A stretch of 23,184 nucleotides of DNA from assembly GCA_007129085.1 (NCBI GenBank), contig SKWF01000302.1, forward strand, positions 1-23,184. The letters are read 5' to 3'. The notes under the pieces were generated by a model. The model was not told where the DNA came from, did no database searches, and worked only from the letters and a program-made list of their open reading frames with translations. Origin of the DNA: Balneolaceae bacterium (GTDB lineage: Bacteria; Bacteroidota; Rhodothermia; Balneolales; Balneolaceae). This document shows positions 15,601 to 23,184 of the stretch, one piece after another. Within the stretch, counting starts at the first letter, position 1. Every line of letters starts with the position of its first letter. Position numbers and translations under genes: made by a program.

Positions 15601-15765
15601 CACTACCTGGAAAGCCTCGGTTATATAGAATTTGTAGAAAAGTTCAGCATGGTGCATATACCAGCAGCGGGCGGTGCAACAGAATCAAGCCATGTGAGTC
15701 CAAGCCATCCGGCAGCGATTTTGGTATCTGGCAACCATGATATTGAACCTGCAAAAGAGTGTTGA
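12652..15765 (+). CDS. Large baseplate wedge protein (Pvc11/Afp11-like, baseplate J-related)
   Basis: A 1037-residue baseplate protein. Residues about 90-150 contain DPYLGLFIAFLKLLNF and LPRKHLNYYYRDVLRLKEKPYRPDKVHALFEL, typical of the Pvc11 N-terminal region, followed by GTLLDAGNDTDGNPLRYKL. The middle (about 210-750) is a long, acidic, beta-rich region. From about 814 comes the gpJ-type block QPESSASFYRRVSERLRHKN, then VSIWDYEHLVLEEFSEIYKVKCLNH, and a C-terminal domain with LVLVPKLP and LGYIEFVEKFSMVHI. With Pvc12 it forms the wedges that encircle the hub and trigger sheath contraction. Start is ATG at 12652. The stop at 15763-15765 is one base before the Pvc12-like gene. Confidence 0.92.
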   Translation: MSKSCEHTNPLSRQGTSQSDRDSAALSPEKVKLHDLGPNEWMEFAEEYAKHVNYYSPGNIQQPSGDWQNFFEQRQESLNISADYTGGDTDPYLGLFIAFLKLLNFPQKSLNELPRKHLNYYYRDVLRLKEKPYRPDKVHALFELAKNARDTLVEEGTLLDAGNDTDGNPLRYKLTSPLVVNHSKVEAIKSVFTDDGFLRFAHNARHPEGKNDNPDEQTTWSAFGDKSWQKADLSFYMASPVLFLKESERTITVRLKFDDTTDFSGIEMKAAVTTEEEWLSFDNVSPEVNDKEIKLDINLKADDDPVTGYDEKVHESGLKTDHPALKITFTDPEDYTLIRDLELEEATISVEVKEVKTLHLRNELGNLDPSKPFMPFGPQPKIDSKLSVAFDEMAGKPVTNIGLNLHWLNLPDDFTDHYSAYEDLIEMPLKMTMKATFVPIEEEPNNFQDRSKASFSKYFRHSLKPGSGPHTPSLYQHTPQADEVLKKEFVDQIKPISEQKIPVKEDPKDPLRKEYKVDVNSNYSDSKDPFKLFPDDSTVTNIKISGAPVATSDPNVDLRLKKSFFHDLYPKVYLKATINADGNIEADDIPNPPYTPLLDELTLDYTAEVTIDTDTSGYAAEDAKITLFRQHPFGTEHVTERNPSLLPDYRENSLFIGLKGLKPGNNLNLLFQVDEGSENPEHSHFEDGEEPKWWVLTSDKWHELEGSAIVRNNTNNFLRSGIVELQIPREATHEHSLMPSGLSWLCIRLKEKKQTDSVPKFINIHAQVAEAVFEDNENGKDHLENSLPAESISQLVYRRSSVKSVEQPYSSFGGAQPESSASFYRRVSERLRHKNRAVSIWDYEHLVLEEFSEIYKVKCLNHTQSSGDNLNQLAPGQITLVLVPKLPESSSPARFYPKASQDLMDRVHNFLKPKMSLHTNLHVVNPDYEKISFEFGVKFKSGLDFNYHKNRAEEDLKKLLTPWMFDHSEEIRFGESFYKYEIIHYLESLGYIEFVEKFSMVHIPAAGGATESSHVSPSHPAAILVSGNHDIEPAKEC

Positions 15766-15766
15766 T

Positions 15767-18442
15767 ATGGAATCAGTGAAGATCAAAAAAAATATCAGAA
15801 CCGATGATGATCGCGACTTCGAATTTCTGCGAAGTGAAGGGTTGAAATACATTGAAGACCTGAGCAGAAAGTTGTGGACCGATTACAACTCGCACGATCC
15901 CGGCATCACTATCCTTGAGGCGCTTTGTTATGCAATAACAGACCTCGGAAACCGCACTCGTCTGCCCGTTCAGGACCTGATTGCTGAAAGCAACGGCGAC
16001 ACATCCACCACCCTGCCCCCTGCCAAAGAGATTTTAACCACTGCCCCTGTTTCAGAAACCGATTACCGTAAGCTCTTCATCGATATTGAAGGAGTAAAAA
16101 ACGCATTTATCCGGCCATCAAAACATCAGAAAGTATATACCCACTGCCTCAGAAAAAAAGAGTCGGAAAAGGGGATTCTGAAAGGAAAGCTCAGCTATGA
16201 AAAAAGCCTGGGAAAGCATTACAAACAAACTGATGAATTTCTGTTAAAGGGCCTTAACCGAATCCTGTTTGAGCCGGACCTCTCGGTTCAAATGATGGAA
16301 GAGTCGGAAAAAGAGAAGGAGATCGAACGCATCAATGAGCAGATTCGGAAAAAATATCATGCCAACCGCAATTTGTGCGAAGACCTTTACGAAGTAAAAC
16401 AAGCAGAGGCTCTCGATATACTCGTTTGTGGAGATATTGAAATTGAAGACAGTGCCGATGCTGAAGTGGTGATTGCGGAGTTTTTCTTCCGGGTTCAGAA
16501 GTATCTTTCGCCCCCGGTAAAACGATATTCACTGAATGATCTTCTGGAAATGGAGATGCCTGTTGAAGAAATTTTTGAAGGGCCGGTTCTGCAAAACGGA
16601 TTTATTTTAGATGAAGAGCTTGAGCAAGCCAATTTTCGCGACAGCATCCACCTCTCTGACCTGATCCGCATCGCAAAAGAGACACACGGCATTAAAACCA
16701 TCCGCCACCTTCGCATGAAGCAGTGCCTAGATAAAGATAACCCTGATGGCTGTTCAGAAACCAAAGAACAAGAAAATGAATGGGCTCTATGCTTTCCGGC
16801 CGATCACGAGAAAACCCTACGTTTAAAGCTGGCTCCTTCCATCCATCGCACCAACCTTTTTAAAGATGTGGTGCCTATGCCTGCAGACCCGGAAACGGTA
16901 AAGGAAAAGCTTCTCCAGAAACAGCTTGCCGCTGAGAATAAACTTCGACCCGGTTACGAAAACCTTTCGGTTGAGAAGGGGACTCCACAAGGCGCCGGTT
17001 TTTTCAGTACCATTCAAAACGATCTTCCCGATATATACGGTACCGGGCCAAACGGTCTCTCGTCTAAACTCCCTCCGAAGCGCCATGCCAAGGCGTTACA
17101 ACTGAAAAGCTATCTACTCTTTTTTGACCAGATTTTGGCTACTTATTTTGGCCATCTCAAAGAATTTGGACTGCTTTTATCCCCTTCGGAATCTGGATCA
17201 ACCTACTTTCATAATCGCATAAATAATGTGCGCAGTTTCGAAGAGCTCGTAGATTCCGTCACCGATTACGATGATGACGTGAAAGAAGTTCTTGCCGGCC
17301 TGGACTCACCAAAAGAGCGGAAGAATAAATTTTTGGACCACCTGCTCGCACGTTTTGCAGAAGAAGTGAGCGACTATGCATTTATGTTGATGAATGATGA
17401 GATGAAAGCTGAACGGTTGTGGCATAAAAGCGAGGTACTGGAAAACTACCCGGAGATGAGTTACCGGCGGTTTCAATCATTCGATTTTTACTGCGATGAC
17501 TGTGCTGCCTGGAATACGGATAACGTAGCCGGGCTTAAAAAACGACTGGCCAGGCTGCTTGGAGTACGCGGCATCAACCGTGAAAACCTGACAAACTATC
17601 GTTTTGAATTGGCGGAAGATAATACGGAAGAGTGGAGCTGGACCCTGAAAAATGATGACGGTGAGATACTCCTGGTAAGCCCGAAGACGTACGAAAACCG
17701 CCGCGAAGCTCACGATGCCCTTTGGGCTGCGATTAGGCTTTCTGATGACCAGAAAAATTACTCGGTTGAAGATTCTGATGACGCATACCGCGTCAAACTT
17801 CACAACGAAGATGGTGATTCCATTGCAAAACTTGAGAATGATTATCCCGTTGAAGAAGATGCCCGGTCCGGAATTGAGTCCATATCATCGGCCATGGAGG
17901 CGAAGCAGCTCGAAGAGGGGGTTTTCCTGTTTGAGAATATTCTGCTCCGCCCAGATCCGGATGACAGCGAGGCGGATAAAAAATTTATGAAGATTTGTAT
18001 GAGTTCAGAATGCACTCAGTGTCCGCCGAATGACCCCTATTCCTTCCGGCTGACCGTCGTTCTGCCAGGGTGGCTCAAACGATTTTCAAACATGTATTAC
18101 CGTGAGTTTGCTGAAAAGGTAATTCGAACTGAAATCCCCGCCCACATAGTAACACGAATTTGCTGGATCGGGTATGGCTCTGACGAAGAGATTGACGTGC
18201 CGGAGATGAAGCAGCTTGAAGAGCTTTATAAAAACTGGCTTACCCACAAAATGGCCCATCCCGGGAAACAGCACGAAAACGAATATCTGAAACCTTTGGT
18301 CGATGCCCTGCACGACCTTCAAACCATTTACCCGCAGGGACGTCTTCACGACTGCCAGGACACCGATGAGCAGCATGCATCGATTGTGCTGGGAAGATCA
18401 ACCATTGGTGAAATCAAAGAGGAGAAAAAGAACGATGAATAA
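15767..18442 (+). CDS. Large baseplate wedge protein (Pvc12/Afp12-like) with probable YegP-like repeats
   Basis: An 891-residue protein. Residues 18-67 (DFEFLRSEGLKYIEDLSRKLW, then SHDPGITILEALCYAITDLG) are the diagnostic Pvc12 opening. YLLFFDQILATYFGHLKEF and a C-terminal block with PYSFRLTVVLPGWLKRF, YYREFAEKVIRTEIPAHI are also typical. It partners Pvc11 in the baseplate wedge. Between about 615 and 708 are two similar segments, EWSWTLKNDDGEILLVSPKTY with EAHDALWAAI, and AYRVKLHNEDGDSIAKL with DARSGIESI. They resemble tandem YegP/DUF1508 units; this is inference. A cysteine cluster C745/C750/C753 follows. An ATG at 15737 would add 10 residues and overlap the preceding gene by 29 bp. I use 15767, which has an aaaagag ribosome site, lies just after the previous stop, and gives the conserved N-terminus. 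Confidence 0.9.
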   Translation: MESVKIKKNIRTDDDRDFEFLRSEGLKYIEDLSRKLWTDYNSHDPGITILEALCYAITDLGNRTRLPVQDLIAESNGDTSTTLPPAKEILTTAPVSETDYRKLFIDIEGVKNAFIRPSKHQKVYTHCLRKKESEKGILKGKLSYEKSLGKHYKQTDEFLLKGLNRILFEPDLSVQMMEESEKEKEIERINEQIRKKYHANRNLCEDLYEVKQAEALDILVCGDIEIEDSADAEVVIAEFFFRVQKYLSPPVKRYSLNDLLEMEMPVEEIFEGPVLQNGFILDEELEQANFRDSIHLSDLIRIAKETHGIKTIRHLRMKQCLDKDNPDGCSETKEQENEWALCFPADHEKTLRLKLAPSIHRTNLFKDVVPMPADPETVKEKLLQKQLAAENKLRPGYENLSVEKGTPQGAGFFSTIQNDLPDIYGTGPNGLSSKLPPKRHAKALQLKSYLLFFDQILATYFGHLKEFGLLLSPSESGSTYFHNRINNVRSFEELVDSVTDYDDDVKEVLAGLDSPKERKNKFLDHLLARFAEEVSDYAFMLMNDEMKAERLWHKSEVLENYPEMSYRRFQSFDFYCDDCAAWNTDNVAGLKKRLARLLGVRGINRENLTNYRFELAEDNTEEWSWTLKNDDGEILLVSPKTYENRREAHDALWAAIRLSDDQKNYSVEDSDDAYRVKLHNEDGDSIAKLENDYPVEEDARSGIESISSAMEAKQLEEGVFLFENILLRPDPDDSEADKKFMKICMSSECTQCPPNDPYSFRLTVVLPGWLKRFSNMYYREFAEKVIRTEIPAHIVTRICWIGYGSDEEIDVPEMKQLEELYKNWLTHKMAHPGKQHENEYLKPLVDALHDLQTIYPQGRLHDCQDTDEQHASIVLGRSTIGEIKEEKKNDE

Positions 18443-21400
18443 TTATCTGAAAAATCCGCCACCTGTTTACAACCGATTTATCAATAACCAGGTTTTGACT
18501 GAGTCGCAGCTTAATTCCGTGCTGAACCACCTGAATTACCAGGACAAAGCCACGCGGGTTGATTTAACCGGAGTGGGTATTGTCTGCGGGCTGGAAATAT
18601 CACGGTCTGGCAACAAAATATCACTTACAAAAGGCGTGGGCATTACCACCGACGGAGATTTGATTCAGATAGATGAAGAGGGTGATGAAGACAAAAAAGA
18701 TTATGAATATTTCAGGAAATTCAGTGACTCCAACGCTCGATACAGCCGTTTTATCCGAGACGAAAAAACTATGGACCTTTGGGAACTCACTAATGATGCG
18801 GATTCCTCGGATGTAAAACCTCTTAGCGATTTTAAAGGGGAAGCAGGGATTAGTTTAGACTCTGCAGTTGCTGTTCTCTACCTGGAGTATTATCACCAGG
18901 AACCGGAGGACTGCTCGCCCGTTGACTGCAATTCCCAGGGTAAAGAAGTGATTAACCGACCCAGATTACTGCTCATTTCTCCGGAGGATGCGGAGTCCAT
19001 TATTCAACGTGATTCCATCCACACCCAACTTCTGGATGAAAAGCTGGAATCCATAAAAGAAAAGCTGCATCCAATTCGTGTGCCCCGTGTAATTCACTCC
19101 GATAAAGAAAAAACATTGGATCGATTTGCAGCGGCTTACAGGGGAAAAACAGATTTTGCGTTGATTAGAGATCAGTTAGAGATGCTGGACCGTTTGCCTC
19201 TTTTCAATGGCCAGTTACCAAATGTGGATGTGTCAGCCAAACTTAGCTCCATACCTCAGGATGTAGATCAACCGCAGTATCATTACGATTTTTACCGTGA
19301 TCTGGCCGCACAACTGAACGAAATCACCAATTTCCTTCGGCAGAATATTTCACTGTGCCGCCCGGACGTCGAAGCGTTTCCTAAACACCTTCTCATAGGA
19401 ACACTGCACAGAAGAAAGCATGATTTCAGACACGGATTTTATCCGTCCCCTGCACTCAATCACCCAGTGGATATCGAGCGGATTCAAACTGCCTTTCGAC
19501 GGCTTAAGCTGATGATACGTGATTTTAAACCCGCTCCTCAAAAAGAGGTGAAAATCACTCCATCTGTTTCGGATGACTATCCGCTTAAGGATCGTGCTAT
19601 TCCCGTCTATTATAATTTAGCCGGCTCTGATGAACATGCTAAAGAGTTTACAGCGACTTGGCGACAGAACGGAATCAAGCCGGTTCCCAACTATTTTGAG
19701 TTTGGGTATGGTAGGTTGGAAAACCCAATCGATGTACACTTAAAAAACCACGATTTTTACAGGGTTGAAGGAATTCACCATCAGTCAATCAGAGATGCAC
19801 AGGAAAAACTTCAAGACCTGAAGCATAAGTATGGCCTTGCTTTTAAGGTTATCCCCGTATCCATTGCGGGAGATGCGGACGAAAATACAATTGATTACGA
19901 TGCATATCGATTCTATTTCGAAGATTTGCAAGCGGTTCTTGAGGCGTGGAATGAAGAAAATGAATGCTTGCTGGAACGTGCAAGCAAATTTCTGTCCGGG
20001 TTCAGTATCGAAGAGCCCGGCCAACATAAACCGGTAGATATCAAAAGAAAAGATCTGAAGAGAGAAGCAGAAAGATATCGATGGGAACCCAAGAAAAAGT
20101 ACGGTGCAAGAACAACAAGAAACGCTGCTATAGCCGGTCTTACTTCAATTGAGGGGGCCGTGGGCAAGGTCATGTCCGAAAATATGGACACAACCGATTC
20201 GGCCAATGATATACGCGCTTATTCCCGCGATTGGATTGACGCTTCAAGGTTTGAAGTGGAGCCACAAATTCTTGAGCGATTTGTATACGAACCGGTCGAG
20301 ATGATTGGTGTTATAAAAGAGACAGAGGATTTTAAGATTACGGATATTTCTGATTTTACTGAGGATAATCTTGAGAAATATATAGAGGCCTTGGAAAAAC
20401 AGTGCGAACGTTTTAAAAGAGCCCGCACGGAGTTGTTGCGCTTTCTTGCAACCTCGGGAAGTCACCTTAAGGAAGAAGCATGGATCGACACCTATATCCA
20501 GATCTTAAATAATGTAAGTGAGTCGTGCTGCCTGGCCAGAAAAGTACGCGTACTGTTTGAACAGGTTTTAGCGCGAAAGAAAGAGCTCTTGGATAGATTC
20601 TCTTTTGATTCTTTCATCCAAAAACATCCCGGGGCAGAACATTTGGCCGGTGTCCCAAAAGGAGGAACCCTGGTCCTTGTTTACAATTCAGCAGATGGAA
20701 ATCAAAGACTCCATCACGGTCGCGTGGTTGGAGATCTCTGCCTCCCTTATATCTGCTGTTCTGATACTCCCTCTACAACCTTCGTCTTTCACGATCAGCC
20801 GGTGCACCTTGCAATCCCCAGGGATCGAATCTGCTTAGGTGATAAACAGAAAGACCCTCTAAAGTTGGATGTATCACCACTGGGTGCGGATGTGAAGGCC
20901 TTCATCGAGGATAAAGAGCTTGAAAATGTGATTCAGAGAAAAGAAAACGGGGTCTTTTTTAACCCTAATAACGTGGAAAAAGAAGACTATGGAGAATCGA
21001 TTCGGTTTACTGTGAATAACCAGGTCACCGAGCCCACGTTAACTATTTTTGAAAAGCCCAAACCAAAATTTAAGGTTGACGATAAAATCAGGTTCGAAAA
21101 AAATAATAAGATCGCTGTTGTTACACTTATAAACCTGACGGAAAAACGCTCATCTTTTGAGTACACATGGAGCTTTGGTGACGGCGACACCTCCAATAGT
21201 GATGAGAAACAAATAACAAGAAAATATCACGTATCACCCGGTGAAAGCTTCAAAACAGAGATTACCCTGAAGGCAAAAGGGAGGTATTGCCACGATGTAT
21301 TTAGCGATACAATAGCATTCGACATTCCTGAAACTGAAAAGGATGAAGAGGTGAGTCTTGCGCTGCCGGTTGACCATCTCTGCCTAAATCCACAGATAAA

Positions 21401-22460
21401 GCACGACCCACTGGCGTTGAAAGTCTCTCCGCAAGATGCAGAGGTAAAGGTTTTCTCAGAGCAGTCTGAACTGGAAGGTGTAATCGAGCGAGAAGAGCAA
21501 GGGTTCTTTTTACACCCAAACCGAATACCTGAGGACGCCTATGAGCAGAAGTTAAGCTTCAAGGTTAACGGTCAGAAAGTAGTATCCACACTTGCCATTT
21601 TCGAAAAACCGATCCCACAATTTTCTTTTGAGGATGACATTAAATTCGATGAAAAGAAATCAACGGCGAAAATAACCCTGATCAATCAAACGAATAATCG
21701 TGAAAAGTTCGATTTCGAATGGGACGTTGATGGCAGAGAGTCTGTGGATTCTAATGAGAAAGAAATCACTTACTCATACCCTGTCAAACCAGATCAAGTC
21801 TTTGATATAGAAATATCGCTTCGAGCAAAAAATGGCCCTTGCACGGCAGAAAAAACCGATACGTTTACGTTTGAAACTCCAGACCTTCGGGACGATCGAG
21901 AAGAAAAGGAGTGTAAAGTGTACGCCGTCGGACAAATCAACCGTGCGAAAAAGGTGATCAACAGTTTGGGCTTTAACCGCAGAACAGAATTATTCCAAGA
22001 TACAGCTTCTAACCTGATTGATCTTTATGACTCTTTACTGAGCGACATTGACGTAGTGCTCGGAGGTAGATTAGACAATAGAATATTTCGTCAAATCAGT
22101 AACCTTCAAAATAGAATACAGGGACAACTATTCGGTGAAAGAGACATATCTGATGATAATAAACAAATAGGATTGGCCCTCTATTATGAATTGGCGCTTC
22201 TCTATTTCTATGTGCACACTTGTCGTGAATCTACTATTGAAAAACTACCACGAAGTGCCAGAACTCCTGACTGGAATGACATCACTAACCGGTTGCAAAG
22301 GAATGAACCTGAGTTGCTAATTAAATTTCTGGAAACAACAGAGACTGTAAATAACTTTACCGATGTAGATGATCGATTTAATGGAAGATATGGTGAAGAT
22401 TTACAGGTTATTATGCGCGGTATTCTCGCTGTTTTCCTTAAATACGGGCCCAGGAACTAA
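18435..22460 (+). CDS. Giant PKD-domain protein of the eCIS operon (unassigned structural or fibre-like role)
   Basis: A 1341-residue protein overlapping the preceding gene by 8 nt (ATGAATAA). Residues 1-80 (PPPVYNRFINNQVLTESQLN, then VDLTGVGIVCGLEI, then GVGITTDGDLI) form a start that I associate with eCIS-linked PKD proteins in Bacteroidota-like genomes. Residues 90-730 are mostly helical, without recognisable catalytic motifs. PYICCSD (771-777) precedes two tandem repeats of about 175 residues, 792-965 and 975-1148. Each has an opening CLxxxxxDPLxLxVSP strand domain and a PKD-like domain; the canonical WSFGDGDTS occurs only in the first. The C-terminal about 190 residues are helical. There is no signal peptide or membrane helix. 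It occupies the place of the Pvc13 fibre gene, before the tape measure. Surface or fibre function is inferred from the beta-domain repeats and position; a baseplate-adaptor role is equally possible. Confidence 0.8.
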   Translation: MNNYLKNPPPVYNRFINNQVLTESQLNSVLNHLNYQDKATRVDLTGVGIVCGLEISRSGNKISLTKGVGITTDGDLIQIDEEGDEDKKDYEYFRKFSDSNARYSRFIRDEKTMDLWELTNDADSSDVKPLSDFKGEAGISLDSAVAVLYLEYYHQEPEDCSPVDCNSQGKEVINRPRLLLISPEDAESIIQRDSIHTQLLDEKLESIKEKLHPIRVPRVIHSDKEKTLDRFAAAYRGKTDFALIRDQLEMLDRLPLFNGQLPNVDVSAKLSSIPQDVDQPQYHYDFYRDLAAQLNEITNFLRQNISLCRPDVEAFPKHLLIGTLHRRKHDFRHGFYPSPALNHPVDIERIQTAFRRLKLMIRDFKPAPQKEVKITPSVSDDYPLKDRAIPVYYNLAGSDEHAKEFTATWRQNGIKPVPNYFEFGYGRLENPIDVHLKNHDFYRVEGIHHQSIRDAQEKLQDLKHKYGLAFKVIPVSIAGDADENTIDYDAYRFYFEDLQAVLEAWNEENECLLERASKFLSGFSIEEPGQHKPVDIKRKDLKREAERYRWEPKKKYGARTTRNAAIAGLTSIEGAVGKVMSENMDTTDSANDIRAYSRDWIDASRFEVEPQILERFVYEPVEMIGVIKETEDFKITDISDFTEDNLEKYIEALEKQCERFKRARTELLRFLATSGSHLKEEAWIDTYIQILNNVSESCCLARKVRVLFEQVLARKKELLDRFSFDSFIQKHPGAEHLAGVPKGGTLVLVYNSADGNQRLHHGRVVGDLCLPYICCSDTPSTTFVFHDQPVHLAIPRDRICLGDKQKDPLKLDVSPLGADVKAFIEDKELENVIQRKENGVFFNPNNVEKEDYGESIRFTVNNQVTEPTLTIFEKPKPKFKVDDKIRFEKNNKIAVVTLINLTEKRSSFEYTWSFGDGDTSNSDEKQITRKYHVSPGESFKTEITLKAKGRYCHDVFSDTIAFDIPETEKDEEVSLALPVDHLCLNPQIKHDPLALKVSPQDAEVKVFSEQSELEGVIEREEQGFFLHPNRIPEDAYEQKLSFKVNGQKVVSTLAIFEKPIPQFSFEDDIKFDEKKSTAKITLINQTNNREKFDFEWDVDGRESVDSNEKEITYSYPVKPDQVFDIEISLRAKNGPCTAEKTDTFTFETPDLRDDREEKECKVYAVGQINRAKKVINSLGFNRRTELFQDTASNLIDLYDSLLSDIDVVLGGRLDNRIFRQISNLQNRIQGQLFGERDISDDNKQIGLALYYELALLYFYVHTCRESTIEKLPRSARTPDWNDITNRLQRNEPELLIKFLETTETVNNFTDVDDRFNGRYGEDLQVIMRGILAVFLKYGPRN
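20808..21878 (+). repeat. Two tandem about 175-residue coding repeats in the PKD protein
   Basis: Protein repeats at residues 792-965 (DNA 20808-21329) and 975-1148 (DNA 21357-21878) align along their full length. They share RICLG/HLCLN, DPLKLDVSP/DPLALKVSP, GVFFNPNNV/GFFLHPNRI, IRFTVNNQ/LSFKVNGQ, LTIFEKPKPKF/LAIFEKPIPQF and TLINLTEKR/TLINQTNNR. DNA similarity is clearly lower than protein similarity, so the duplication is old and both units appear to be maintained by selection. Confidence 0.85.
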
Positions 22461-23184
22461 TGAGCCGAAAAGGCACACATATCATCAATAAACTTCGGAT
22501 TGATCTGAATCTACCGGAAAGCCAAGAGTCGTACCAAAACGAACTTTCTGCGAAGGTAAAATCGAATGTGCTGTCCGGACTTGAACAAGCCGGCAAACGA
22601 TTGGAGGATCATTCAACCAGCACAATCATCCGCTTTGGACAAGTCACCCTCGATGTAAACGTGCAGGCTGATGACCTGAACACGCTTGAAACAGATATTG
22701 AGGAGGCAGTTCTGGAAAAAATAAAATCAGCAGTAAACAAGATAACAAAGCCGGAAGCAGGAAAAGAGGAGTTTCCGGAACAGAACACACCCGAAAAACG
22801 CACTCAAACATTGCTGGCTTTTTACCTGCGTACCGGCCGTTTCCCATGGTGGGCGTCTGCCAACGAATCATTGCAGCTGATTGAAACAGAACTCCTTGAA
22901 ATGACGAATCATCGGCTGGAAAATGAACTGATGCCGCAACTTCGCAGCTTGCCTTCAGCTCGCCGCCGTCTGGCCATGCAGTTTTCCGAGGAAACTATTT
23001 TTAAACTTCTAAAGCAGTTTGTTTCCAAAAGTGATCATGCGGAAATCACAACTTTTTTTTACGCATTTAAACAATTCATCAGGGAAACAAAACCGAAGAT
23101 CTCACCGGGCAAACTCCATTATACAGAGCGGTTGCTTTATAACGAAGCCATCGGCTATGCTGCCGAAAGTGTCAGGGATAAAAA
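22460..23184 (+). CDS. eCIS tape-measure protein (Pvc14/Afp14-like), 3' end beyond window
   Basis: The first 241 residues are in the window and the frame remains open at the right edge. The start, ATG at 22460, overlaps the preceding stop by one base (TAATG). The N-terminus GTHIINKLRIDLNLPESQES matches the usual opening of contractile-injection-system tape-measure proteins. TLLAFYLRTGRFPWWA (114-129) is the most recognisable family motif, followed by a helical segment with LPSARRRLAMQFSEETIFKLL. In eCIS particles this protein lies inside the tube and sets its length. The missing part should contain a long helical region whose length predicts the length of the particle. The AAA+ ATPase gene is expected next. 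Confidence 0.9.
   Translation, partial: MSRKGTHIINKLRIDLNLPESQESYQNELSAKVKSNVLSGLEQAGKRLEDHSTSTIIRFGQVTLDVNVQADDLNTLETDIEEAVLEKIKSAVNKITKPEAGKEEFPEQNTPEKRTQTLLAFYLRTGRFPWWASANESLQLIETELLEMTNHRLENELMPQLRSLPSARRRLAMQFSEETIFKLLKQFVSKSDHAEITTFFYAFKQFIRETKPKISPGKLHYTERLLYNEAIGYAAESVRDK

Noticed and set aside
15737..15766. Upstream ATG for the Pvc12-like gene
   Set aside because: It would overlap the preceding gene by 29 bp with no ribosome site; the ATG at 15767 has one and gives the conserved N-terminus.
18303..18434. 44-residue N-terminal extension of the PKD protein
   Set aside because: It lies inside the Pvc12-like coding region and is basic, low-similarity sequence; the start at 18435 gives the family-like MNNYLKNPPP opening.
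1..23184. tRNA, rRNA, transposase, integrase, attachment sites, toxin payload
   Set aside because: None recognised by reading both strands; no effector domain is fused to the spike or PAAR proteins.
4421..23184. Prophage or R-type pyocin
   Set aside because: DUF4255 cap, DUF5908, Pvc11/Pvc12 and the CIS tape measure are eCIS-specific, and no capsid, terminase, lysis or portal genes are present.

Overview
The window is dominated by an extracellular contractile injection system (eCIS), a phage-tail-like machine of the Photorhabdus virulence cassette (PVC) / Serratia antifeeding prophage (Afp) family. It runs on the + strand from 4421 to the right edge. Moderate GC, weak Shine-Dalgarno signals, many Asp/Glu-rich stretches and the intergenic palindromic repeat family suggest a Bacteroidota or Balneolota-like, probably marine or halotolerant, bacterium. 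That placement is an inference; no rRNA or other marker is present.

Left flank (1-3588), chromosomal housekeeping or accessory genes: a truncated erythromycin-esterase-family gene (minus); a 372-bp gene-free stretch (391-762) of nested palindromic repeats bounded by an imperfect terminal inverted repeat, resembling a MITE; a short-chain dehydrogenase (minus) bracketed by a perfect 17-bp inverted repeat; another repeat copy; a strong hairpin terminator; a single-domain STAS protein (minus); then, on the plus strand, a MORN-type lipoprotein and a DUF2200 protein.

Regulatory zone (3589-4420): a 331-bp gene-free leader with three inverted repeats, a 124-aa protein that is only an AraC-type DNA-binding domain, and three tandem 13-bp repeats at the end of that gene. 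No terminator is visible between this gene and the eCIS genes, so it is the best candidate for their local regulator.

eCIS operon (4421->23184), in order (PVC numbering): cap/terminator (Pvc16, DUF4255); two sheath paralogues, the second with a large acidic, helical insertion; two inner-tube proteins (Pvc1/Pvc5); a tiny DUF5908 protein (Pvc6 position); a LysM tube-initiation protein (Pvc7); VgrG-like spike (Pvc8); PAAR tip (Pvc10); gp25 wedge (Pvc9); two large baseplate proteins (Pvc11, Pvc12); a 1341-aa protein with two tandem PKD-containing repeats; and the start of the tape-measure protein (Pvc14). Genes are tightly packed and several overlap by 1-8 nt, so they are probably one transcript. 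The AAA+ ATPase (Pvc15) and any toxin payload are not in the window and would be expected downstream.

How it should work (family knowledge): the tube polymerises on the Pvc7/8 hub to the length set by Pvc14, the sheath assembles around it, Pvc16 caps it, the gp25/Pvc11/Pvc12 baseplate senses contact, and contraction drives the PAAR-tipped tube into a target. The parts that look least ordinary are the sheath insertion, the PKD protein in the usual fibre-gene position, a probable YegP-like repeat pair inside Pvc12, and the regulatory architecture in front of the operon.
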